A stretch of DNA of 12,216 nt from CAZJUP01 sp964549275 (GTDB lineage: Bacteria; Fidelibacterota; Marinisomatia; Marinisomatales; TCS55). The notes beneath the pieces are model-generated. The model saw only the letters and a list, made by a program, of their open reading frames with translations. It ran no database searches and was not told the origin of the DNA. The DNA is taken from contig CAZJUP010000030.1 of the NCBI GenBank assembly GCA_964549275.1, positions 1 to 12,216 on the forward strand. Direction: 5' to 3'. The position numbers and the translations under genes are program-made. Shown piece by piece: positions 1 to 6,037 of this stretch. Each line of letters begins with the position of its first letter. Position 1 is the first letter of the stretch.

Positions 1-501
1 TTCTTAAACAACTTGAAAGGTCTCATGTTTAGTGGCTCTTTTGGTACTTTACCCTTAAAAAATATATTTGGTACAGATAATTTGTTTTCTAGTGAAGAAA
101 AGGAAATAGAAGATGAGATTCATCAATTAGAAAAAGATTTAGAATCTTTGCAATCTTCAATGAATCCTTCAAAAAATATTCCTGAAAAAGAAATTAGTGA
201 AAAAAGCCCTCGGGAAAAGTTTATCCCTTATGATGACCCAGCTATTCCACTTTCCCCAATTCGACCAAAATACCCTAAAACAGCTAAGGATAAAGGAATT
301 GAAGGAACAGTTGTCGTTCAAGTTTTTGTTAATGAAAAAGGTCGAGTAACGGAAATGCATATTTTAAAAGGTATTCCTAACACAGGGTTAGATGAAGCAG
401 CAATGAATGCGATTCGTAAGGTGCGATTTAAACCCGCAAAGGCAAGAGAGAAAAATGTGGGTGTGTGGATTTCCATTCCGGTTAATTTTAGATTAAAATA
501 A
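1..501 (+). CDS. TonB C-terminal domain protein, 5'-truncated by the window edge
   Basis: The reading frame is open from base 1, so the N-terminus lies outside the window; 166 residues are visible. Residues about 31-52 are rich in Glu, Lys and Leu and look like a short coiled coil. A Pro/Glu/Lys linker follows, then a TonB C-terminal domain from about residue 85 to the end: RPKYPKTAKDKGIEG, a VVVQVFVNEKGRV strand pair, LDEAAMNAIRKVRFKPA, and the closing VGVWISIPVNF. Such domains normally contact the TonB box of outer-membrane receptors in the periplasm and imply a Gram-negative cell. The missing part could be a classical TonB anchor or another N-terminal module, for example an M56 peptidase as in some TonB-tailed proteins; this cannot be decided here. 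The first 18 codons lie in the 53-bp repeat shared with the right edge. The gene is AT-rich relative to the purine genes. TTG at 13 and ATG at 25 could serve as starts, but the frame continues upstream of both. Confidence 0.85.
   Translation, partial: FLNNLKGLMFSGSFGTLPLKNIFGTDNLFSSEEKEIEDEIHQLEKDLESLQSSMNPSKNIPEKEISEKSPREKFIPYDDPAIPLSPIRPKYPKTAKDKGIEGTVVVQVFVNEKGRVTEMHILKGIPNTGLDEAAMNAIRKVRFKPAKAREKNVGVWISIPVNFRLK
3..55 (+). repeat. Left copy of 53-bp perfect inverted repeat
   Basis: Bases 3-55 are identical to the reverse complement of 12164-12216. The match stops at base 56, where left reads CCC-TTA (Pro-Leu) and right reads CCC-TAA (Pro-stop). On the outer side it reaches the right window edge, so its true length is unknown. 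It is coding here, inside the TonB-domain gene. Confidence 0.97.
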
Positions 502-550
502 ATTAATGAATACTTTCATAGCCATAAACAATGTAAAGGTTCCAATTCTT

Positions 551-573
551 TTTTCTCTGTGAGCTCTGTGTCC
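551..573 (+). repeat. CTCTGTG-type intergenic repeat before purB
   Basis: The sequence contains CTCTGTGAGCTCTGTGTCC, two CTCTGTG units 3 nt apart, ending 8 nt before the purB ATG. It matches the right arms of the elements before purN and purH. No convincing inverted partner is seen upstream, so this looks like a single-arm or decayed copy. No Shine-Dalgarno motif is present between it and the start codon. Confidence 0.6.
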
Positions 574-581
574 CAAAATAA

Positions 582-1928
582 ATGAACACTCTGAACACAA
601 TCAGCCCATTGGACGGTCGTTATGCCAATAGCGTAAATGATTTGTCCCCTTACTTCAGTGAGATGGCGCTCATGCGGTATCGCCTGAAAGTGGAAGTTGA
701 ATATCTTATTGCGCTGGGAAACGAAAAATCTATCAAAAATTTACCTACCTTTTCTAAGAGTGAACAATCGCGCCTGCGGAAGATCTATCTAAACTTCAAT
801 TTGGCCGGTGCGGAAAAGATCAAAGCAATCGAATCCACCACCAACCACGATGTAAAAGCAGTAGAATACTACATCCAGGGCAAAGTGAAAAAAACCCTGC
901 ACCCATGGATCCACTTTGCGATTACCTCTGAAGATGTGAATAATTTGTCCTACACACTCATGTGGCAGGATGGATTGAAGCAGGTTTACCTGCCGGCACT
1001 TCAGTCCGTTAATAAAGAATTGAAGAAACTGGCCCGGAAGTACAAGAATGCTTCTATGCTGGCACTTACCCACGGACAGCCTGCCACCCCAACCACGTTC
1101 GGAAAAGAGTTGGCGGTGTTCTGCGCTCGGCTGGATCGGCAGATCGATCAGATCAAATCCCATTCGTTGTTGGGGAAATTCGGCGGTGCTACGGGGACGT
1201 GGTCCGCCCACATGGCGGCATACCCCAAAACCAATTGGACGCGGGTGGCTGAAAAATTCATCAAATCTTTAGGGCTTACGCCCAATTTGATCACCACACA
1301 GATCGAGCCCCACGATTCGGCTGCAGAAAGCTATCATCAGGTGGTTCGGGTGAATTCAATTTTAACGGATCTTTGCCGAGACATGTGGGCTTATATCAGC
1401 CGCGGTATTCTCGGACAAAAGAAAGTAGCCGGTGAAGTGGGTTCATCCACCATGCCCCATAAAATTAATCCGATTCAATTTGAGAATGCGGAAGGCAATA
1501 TGGGCATCGCCAATGCGTTGCTGAACCACTTGGCGGTGAAATTGCCTATTTCCAGAATGCAGCGGGATCTCACCGATTCCACCACATTGCGGAATCAAGG
1601 CGTGGCCTTGGGTCATTCTTATTTGGCGTTGAAAAACATCCAAAAAGGATTGAGCCGAATCACCATCAACAAAGTCACCATGGCAAATGAACTGGACAGT
1701 CATTGGGAAGTGTTGGCAGAAGCTGTCCAAACCATCCTGCGGAAAAGCGGCAAACAAGACGCCTATGAACAATTGAAAGCACTGACCTGGGGACAATCCA
1801 TCAATGCAGAGTCCATGGTAGAATTTGTGGTGGGGTTGAAAATATCGGATGAAGATAAACGGATACTACTAAACCTAACACCTGAATCTTATATCGGGTT
1901 GGCTAAAAAGTTAGTAGATTCATTATGA
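582..1928 (+). CDS. purB: Adenylosuccinate lyase PurB
   Basis: PurB cleaves SAICAR to AICAR plus fumarate and adenylosuccinate to AMP plus fumarate, so it acts in the de novo IMP path and in the IMP-to-AMP branch; it is cytosolic and normally a homotetramer. The 448-residue length and the order of motifs fit the E. coli-type subfamily (about 456 aa): SPLDGRY at 8-14, TTNHDVKAVEY at 86-96, TSEDVNNLS at 115-123, THGQPATP at 163-170 with His164 as the expected general acid, and the fumarase/lyase signature GSSTMPHKINP at 287-297 with Ser288/289 in the catalytic loop. The ATG at 582 places SPLDGRY as in E. coli PurB. There is no Shine-Dalgarno motif; a CTCTGTG repeat lies directly upstream. An 80-bp gap separates it from the TonB-domain gene. 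The 37-residue ORF and purF follow on the same strand. Confidence 0.97.
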   Translation: MNTLNTISPLDGRYANSVNDLSPYFSEMALMRYRLKVEVEYLIALGNEKSIKNLPTFSKSEQSRLRKIYLNFNLAGAEKIKAIESTTNHDVKAVEYYIQGKVKKTLHPWIHFAITSEDVNNLSYTLMWQDGLKQVYLPALQSVNKELKKLARKYKNASMLALTHGQPATPTTFGKELAVFCARLDRQIDQIKSHSLLGKFGGATGTWSAHMAAYPKTNWTRVAEKFIKSLGLTPNLITTQIEPHDSAAESYHQVVRVNSILTDLCRDMWAYISRGILGQKKVAGEVGSSTMPHKINPIQFENAEGNMGIANALLNHLAVKLPISRMQRDLTDSTTLRNQGVALGHSYLALKNIQKGLSRITINKVTMANELDSHWEVLAEAVQTILRKSGKQDAYEQLKALTWGQSINAESMVEFVVGLKISDEDKRILLNLTPESYIGLAKKLVDSL

Positions 1929-1963
1929 TCGCAAAAGACCATAGTTCTTAACAATTTAAAAAT

Positions 1964-1968
1964 GAGGT
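1964..1968 (+). promoter_or_regulatory. Shine-Dalgarno site of the 37-aa ORF
   Basis: GAGGT sits 6-7 nt before the ATG at 1975. It is one of only two strong ribosome binding sites in the window, and it is the main evidence that the small ORF is translated. Confidence 0.7.
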
Positions 1969-1974
1969 AAACAA

Positions 1975-2088
1975 ATGGACACATTACATACATTGGGCGT
2001 CTTTTTTGCTGGAGTTGGTATTTTACTAATTGCCGTTGGATTCGTATGGGGGGTTCCAATACAAAATGAGAAAGATAATGAAAAATAA
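1975..2088 (+). CDS. Small single-pass membrane protein, 37 aa, unknown function
   Basis: This ORF in the 230-nt gap between purB and purF encodes 37 residues: a short N-terminus (MDTLHTLG), a hydrophobic segment at about residues 9-27 (VFFAGVGILLIAVGFVW) long enough for one membrane helix, then a short tail (GVPIQNEKDNEK) that is charged at its end. The Gly-rich helix (GVG, AVG) could pack against a partner. A GAGGT Shine-Dalgarno motif with good spacing supports translation, in contrast to the flanking pur genes. It starts 46 nt after the purB stop and ends 70 nt before purF. I do not recognise a family. Small helices of this kind are often accessory subunits of larger membrane complexes, but nothing here names a partner, and a link to purine synthesis is not implied by more than position. 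Confidence 0.65.
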   Translation: MDTLHTLGVFFAGVGILLIAVGFVWGVPIQNEKDNEK

Positions 2089-2158
2089 ATATTTTACCTT
2101 TAACAACTCCTGAGTTATTTGTATTTCTCCGTGAATACTGTCTTCTAAAGAAAATGTC

Positions 2159-3634
2159 ATGTGTGGTATAGCCGGTATTTATTCCCATAAACCTGTTGCA
2201 ACAGAACTCTACGACAGCATTATCCATCTCCAACATCGGGGACAAGACGCCGCCGGCATTATGACTTATGATGATCGTATGCATAAAGAAAAAGGGATGG
2301 GACTTGCTAAAGAAGTTTTTAATGAATCCAATATGGCCTTACTCACAGGGAACATAGGGATATCTCATAATCGGTATCCTACCCATGGTGGATTTTCCCA
2401 TGGCGAAGTGCAGCCTTTCTGGACATCTGTTCCTTATGGTATTGCTCTTGCCCATAATGGAAATTTGACTAACTATAAAGAACTCTCTAAAGAAATAATA
2501 AATAAGGGAAGCCGGTATTTAAATACCACATCTGATTCCGAAGTCCTTTTACATTATTTTTCAGATTTACTACATACAAATAACCCACCGGAAGACAGTG
2601 AAGAGTTTTTCTACCTCTTGTGTAATGCAGTTACTAAGATTTTTAAGCGAGTGAAGGGCGCTTATTCTGTTACCAGCTTTGTGATTGGAAAAGGTCTTGT
2701 TGTTTTTCGCGACCCTCAAGGAATTCGTCCCTTGGTAAAAGGTGAACGATCTAATGGGAATGGTGGAAAAGATTATATTTTTGCATCAGAGAATACCATG
2801 TTTTATTCTTTAGGGTTTGAACCTAAGGGCACTGTACTTCCCGGTGAACTAATTTATGTGGCCGAAAATGGAAAAGTATTCAACAAACGATTGGTGAAAA
2901 AAGAATTCAATCCGTGTATTTTTGAATATGTTTATTTCTCGCGGCCGGATTCTACATTAAATGATGTTAGTGTTTATCGATCTCGATTAAGAATGGGTCA
3001 AAACTTAGCTCAAGCTTGGAAGAAAACATACCCAGACAAAACGCCTGATATTGTAATTCCTGCACCTAGCACCGCCAATACAGCAGCTCTTTCATTTTCC
3101 CATGAATTGGGAGTGCGCTATTCAGAGGGGTTATATAAAAACACTTTCATAGGGCGGACTTTTATTATGCCCGGACAGAAAGAAAGAAAAAAATCGGTTC
3201 GATATAAACTTGTCCCCCAAGAAACAGAAATTCGCGACAAAAACGTGCTAATCGCAGATGATAGCATTGTTCGGGGAAATACCAGTCGTGAAATTGTACG
3301 GATGCTGCGCGACTTTGGTGCAAGGTCGGTATATCTTGCCAGCGCCTGCCCTCCAGTAAAATTCCCTTGTTTTTATGGCGTTGACATGCCCACTAAAAAC
3401 GAACTCATTGCTGGAAATATGGAAGCAAAACAAATTAAAGAATTCTTGGAGGTAGATGCTTTGCTTTACCAAAAAACCGATGGTCTGGTAGAGGCAGTAA
3501 CCCGGAAAGGCAATCATCACATCGACAGTCCCTGTATGGCTTGCCTGGATGGAAACTATGTGGCGAACGACATTGATGAAGATAAAATCATAGAAATGGA
3601 AACCATGCGTGTGAATGACCGCAATGGACACTAA
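2159..3634 (+). CDS. purF: Amidophosphoribosyltransferase PurF
   Basis: PurF catalyses the first committed step, PRPP plus glutamine to 5-phosphoribosylamine. The 491-residue protein has an N-terminal Ntn glutaminase domain beginning MCGIAG, so Cys2 is the nucleophile after Met removal and no propeptide is encoded. Other marks are HRGQDAAG at 26-33, NRYPTHG at 71-77, HNGN at 99-102 and FRDPQGIRPL at 183-192. The C-terminal phosphoribosyltransferase domain shows the PRPP loop VLIADDSIVRGNTS at 363-376. The backbone follows E. coli PurF (FEYVYFSRPDS, GRTFIMPGQ, RDKNVL). However, Cys253, Cys404, Cys459 and Cys462 (last pair CMAC) fall where Bacillus-type PurF holds [4Fe-4S] ligands, suggesting an iron-sulfur form. 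The start is fixed by the required Met-Cys; upstream only a weak AAAG is seen. The gene is more AT-rich than purB and purD. The cupin starts 20 nt after its stop. Confidence 0.97.
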   Translation: MCGIAGIYSHKPVATELYDSIIHLQHRGQDAAGIMTYDDRMHKEKGMGLAKEVFNESNMALLTGNIGISHNRYPTHGGFSHGEVQPFWTSVPYGIALAHNGNLTNYKELSKEIINKGSRYLNTTSDSEVLLHYFSDLLHTNNPPEDSEEFFYLLCNAVTKIFKRVKGAYSVTSFVIGKGLVVFRDPQGIRPLVKGERSNGNGGKDYIFASENTMFYSLGFEPKGTVLPGELIYVAENGKVFNKRLVKKEFNPCIFEYVYFSRPDSTLNDVSVYRSRLRMGQNLAQAWKKTYPDKTPDIVIPAPSTANTAALSFSHELGVRYSEGLYKNTFIGRTFIMPGQKERKKSVRYKLVPQETEIRDKNVLIADDSIVRGNTSREIVRMLRDFGARSVYLASACPPVKFPCFYGVDMPTKNELIAGNMEAKQIKEFLEVDALLYQKTDGLVEAVTRKGNHHIDSPCMACLDGNYVANDIDEDKIIEMETMRVNDRNGH

Positions 3635-3654
3635 ACAGATCATTAGAGCCTTCC

Positions 3655-4014
3655 TTGAGCGTAATCAATCTTTCTAAAAAATTCGGAAAAATTTCGGATC
3701 ACTGGGCGCCAAAAGTAATCGCGGAAATGAATGGTTACCAATTCAAACTGGTAAAAGTTGAAGGTGAATTTGTCTGGCATTCTCATGAAGATACTGACGA
3801 AACATTTATCGTACTCGATGGTGAGTTGACTATTGATTTTCGCGATAAATCCATATCGCTTAAGAAAGGTGAGGTGGTTGTTGTTCCTAGAGGCGTCGAA
3901 CACAGGCCTTCGGCAAAAAAGGAATGTCAAATTATGATTGTTGAGCTAAAAAATGTCGTCAACACTGGTGTTTCCAGTGGAAGGTTCACGGCTGAAAATG
4001 ATGTTTGGATCTAG
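3655..4014 (+). CDS. Single-domain cupin protein
   Basis: This is a 119-residue one-domain cupin. Motif 1 runs from Gly37 through His42-Ser-His44 to Glu49 and Gly56; motif 2 has PRGVEH with His83. His42, His44, Glu49 and His83 are the expected metal ligands, so a divalent metal site is likely. The C-terminal VVNTGVSSG resembles the NTG-type tail of a common family of small uncharacterised cupins, often labelled mannose-6-phosphate isomerase-like; the real substrate is unknown. No ATG is available, so TTG at 3655, preceded by GAG 6 nt upstream, is the best start. It begins 20 nt after purF, and its last 17 nt overlap the purD start, which argues for coupled translation and membership in the purine operon. 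A role with an unstable or metal-linked purine intermediate is speculation from position only. Confidence 0.85.
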   Translation: MSVINLSKKFGKISDHWAPKVIAEMNGYQFKLVKVEGEFVWHSHEDTDETFIVLDGELTIDFRDKSISLKKGEVVVVPRGVEHRPSAKKECQIMIVELKNVVNTGVSSGRFTAENDVWI

Positions 4015-5329
4015 TGAAAACATATTTTTAGTGATTGGTTCTGGCGCACGTGAACATGCTATTGTCCGTGCATTAGACCGCTCACCCCAAGAAAAAGAAA
4101 TATACTGTCTTGCATCCTATATGAATCCCGGGATTGCGGAGCTCTGCGCTGAAGTGACGGTTGGCAACATTAACGACCCCGCTTTTGTGGCGAATTACGC
4201 CCAAGAGACCAGCGCAACCCTGGCCATTGTTGGTCCAGAGAATCCGCTGGAAAATGGTGTGGCCGATATCCTGTGGGATGCCGGCGTAAAAGTAGTGGGA
4301 CCCAAAAAAGAACTTGCCCAACTGGAAACATCTAAGGCATTTACGCGAGATTTGTTGAAAGCATACAGCATCCCCGGCAGTCCAAAATACAAGACATTCG
4401 ATTCCATGAGCGGAGTGGCCGATTTCTTAAATAATTTGGGTGAAAACTATGTGGTAAAATATGATGGACTCATGGGTGGAAAAGGTGTAAAGGTCGCCAG
4501 CGACCATCTCCATTCCCACGATGAAGCGTTAGCCTATTGCCGAGAATTAGTTGGCAGCGGCGGCCAATTCGTCATTGAAGAAAAATTTGTGGGACAAGAG
4601 TTCTCGCTCATGAGTTTTTGCGATGGGGATAATTTGAAACACATGCCGGCGATTCAGGATCATAAGCGGGCTTACGAAGGAGATACGGGGCCCAACACCG
4701 GCGGGATGGGCACCTATTCTGATGCGAACCATTCATTACCATTTTTACAAGAATCGGATATCGCCGAAGCCCACACCATCAACTTAGCCACAGCCAAAGC
4801 GTTAAAGGATAAATTTGGTGAAGGATACAAAGGTGTACTCTATGGCGGCTTTATGGCTACTACAAACGGAGTGAAGCTCATCGAATACAATGCCCGCTTT
4901 GGTGATCCGGAAGCTATGAATGTGTTATCACTTTTAGAGTCTGATGTTATTGAAATATGTCATGCTATCGCCGATGGCACGTTGGATCAAGTAAATGTAC
5001 AATTCGACAACAAAGCCACCGTCTGTAAATATGCCGTACCGGAAGGTTATCCGGACAGTCCCATAAAAGGCGAACCCATTGATGTATCCGGCATTTCAAA
5101 TCCGGATTGTTTGTTCTACGCATCAGTGGATATTCAAAATGGACAATTGGTAGAAGCGGGTAGTCGAACAGTGGCGGTGGTGGGTATGGCTGATACCATT
5201 TCTGAAGCGGAAGCTATTGCAGAGAAAGAAGTATCCGCTGTGAAAGGTCCACTATTTCACAGAACAGATATTGGGACGGATGAGGTGATTCAGAAACGGA
5301 TTGATCATATGAGTGAACTGCGTGGATAG
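3998..5329 (+). CDS. purD: Phosphoribosylamine-glycine ligase PurD (archaeal-like sequence)
   Basis: GAR synthetase is an ATP-grasp enzyme that joins 5-phosphoribosylamine and glycine. Residue numbers count from ATG 3998. The N-terminal domain has VIGSGAREHA at 12-21 and GPENPLENG at 79-87. The ATP-grasp part shows KYDGLMGGKGVKV at 154-166, FVIEEKFVGQEFS at 191-203, QDHKRAYEGDTGPNTGGMG at 220-238, and the metal-site segment EYNARFGDPEAMN at 296-308. The C-terminal domain has GPLFHRTDIGT at 417-427. From memory, the AYEGD insert, EYNARFGDPEAMN and HRTDIGT are typical of archaeal PurD; usual bacterial PurD reads NxRFGDPE(T/C)Q. The frame is open further upstream (ATG 3953), but the tandem ATGs at 3998/4001 put the nucleotide-binding strand at the usual distance and give 442-443 residues, near family length. 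The start overlaps the cupin stop. The TAG stop touches the left arm of a CTCTGTG repeat. Confidence 0.96.
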   Translation: MMFGSSENIFLVIGSGAREHAIVRALDRSPQEKEIYCLASYMNPGIAELCAEVTVGNINDPAFVANYAQETSATLAIVGPENPLENGVADILWDAGVKVVGPKKELAQLETSKAFTRDLLKAYSIPGSPKYKTFDSMSGVADFLNNLGENYVVKYDGLMGGKGVKVASDHLHSHDEALAYCRELVGSGGQFVIEEKFVGQEFSLMSFCDGDNLKHMPAIQDHKRAYEGDTGPNTGGMGTYSDANHSLPFLQESDIAEAHTINLATAKALKDKFGEGYKGVLYGGFMATTNGVKLIEYNARFGDPEAMNVLSLLESDVIEICHAIADGTLDQVNVQFDNKATVCKYAVPEGYPDSPIKGEPIDVSGISNPDCLFYASVDIQNGQLVEAGSRTVAVVGMADTISEAEAIAEKEVSAVKGPLFHRTDIGTDEVIQKRIDHMSELRG

Positions 5330-5395
5330 CCACAGAGCACACAGAGATGAATATTAGATTTAACCTTTATATAAAGACTCTGTGATCTCTGTGGC
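5329..5395 (+). repeat. CTCTGTG inverted repeat spanning the purD-purN junction
   Basis: The left arm (5329-5348, GCCACAGAGCACACAGAGAT) begins on the last base of the purD stop codon. The right arm (5377-5395, ACTCTGTGATCTCTGTGGC) contains the candidate GTG starts of purN. The arms pair imperfectly, with a 28-nt AT-rich loop. In mRNA the stem would cover the purN start codon. Confidence 0.75.
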
Positions 5396-5990
5396 CAAGA
5401 AAATTAAACTCGGTATTTTAGGCTCAACCAACGGCACGGATCTTCAAGCCATTCTCGATGCCATCGCATACGGCGATTTGAATGCTGAAGTTTCGGCGGT
5501 CATCTCCAATCGAAAGAACGCCTACATTTTAGAGCGGGCAGAAAACCATCATGTGCCGGCGGTGTTTATTTCACATAAGGGAAAAATGCGGGAAGAATTT
5601 GACGCCAAAATAACCGATGTTCTAAAAGAGCATGATGTTGACTTGGTTTTGCTCATCGGCTTTATGCGCATCCTTTCTGCAGAATTTTGTAATATTTGGC
5701 GGGATAAATTATTGAATGTGCATCCTTCTCTTTTACCGAAATATGCCAGCGGCATGGACATCAACGTCCATGAAGAAGTATTAAAAAATGGTGAAACAGA
5801 AACGGGTTGCACCATCCATTTTACCACAGATGAAGTGGACAGCGGGCCAATCTTGATCCAGAAAAAATGTGCCGTGACACCGGACGACACAGTGAAATCA
5901 CTGAAAACGAAAGTACAAAAATTAGAAGGTGAAGCCTTCATCGAAGCAATTAAATTGATTAGCCGCCAAGGCGCAAAGACCGCAGAGTAA
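5391..5990 (+). CDS. purN: Phosphoribosylglycinamide formyltransferase PurN
   Basis: PurN transfers a formyl group from 10-formyl-THF to GAR. Counting from GTG 5391 (199 aa), the catalytic triad is Asn109 and His111 in NVHPSLLP and Asp150 in DEVDSGPI, matching E. coli Asn106, His108 and Asp144. The phosphate-binding N-terminus is unusual, GILGSTNGTDLQ rather than SGxGSNLQ, and the loop after NVHPSLLP reads KYASGMDINVHEEVL. This suggests a distinct PurN subfamily with the chemistry kept. No ATG exists near the start. GTG 5391 (VAKKIKLGIL) and GTG 5382 (VISVAKK) are both in frame and both lie in the right arm of a CTCTGTG repeat; 5391 fits the family better. No Shine-Dalgarno motif is seen. The last nine residues, SRQGAKTAE, are encoded by the next repeat and look like an acquired tail. 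It lies between purD (61-nt gap) and purH (47-nt gap). Confidence 0.94.
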   Translation: MAKKIKLGILGSTNGTDLQAILDAIAYGDLNAEVSAVISNRKNAYILERAENHHVPAVFISHKGKMREEFDAKITDVLKEHDVDLVLLIGFMRILSAEFCNIWRDKLLNVHPSLLPKYASGMDINVHEEVLKNGETETGCTIHFTTDEVDSGPILIQKKCAVTPDDTVKSLKTKVQKLEGEAFIEAIKLISRQGAKTAE

Positions 5991-6027
5991 ATATATGAAA
6001 TCTCTGGGTTCTCTGCGTCTCTGCGGC
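5962..6027 (+). repeat. CTCTGCG inverted repeat spanning the purN-purH junction
   Basis: The left arm (5962-5987) codes for the C-terminal residues of PurN. The right arm (6001-6027) ends 10 nt before the purH ATG. By hand alignment about 20 of 26 positions of the left arm match the reverse complement of the right arm; the loop is short and AT-rich. It is the same family as the elements at 551-573 and 5329-5395, with CTCTGCG in place of CTCTGTG. Confidence 0.7.
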
Positions 6028-6037
6028 AAAAAATAAC

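Noticed and set aside
789..1211. 140-codon open frame on the - strand inside purB
   Set aside because: It lies wholly within purB, shows no recognisable domain and has a composition expected from antisense of a conserved gene.
1048..1272. Out-of-frame + strand frame inside purB
   Set aside because: Shadow of the purB coding sequence; conserved PurB motifs are in the other frame throughout.
2089..2158. Possible purine riboswitch or PurR operator before purF
   Set aside because: No guanine-riboswitch core, no convincing operator palindrome; only a 5-bp stem around AACTCCTGAGTT, too small to call.
3953..3997. Upstream ATG extension of purD
   Set aside because: It adds 15 residues unlike any PurD N-terminus and overlaps the cupin by 62 nt; ATG 3998/4001 puts the GSGAREH motif at the normal distance.
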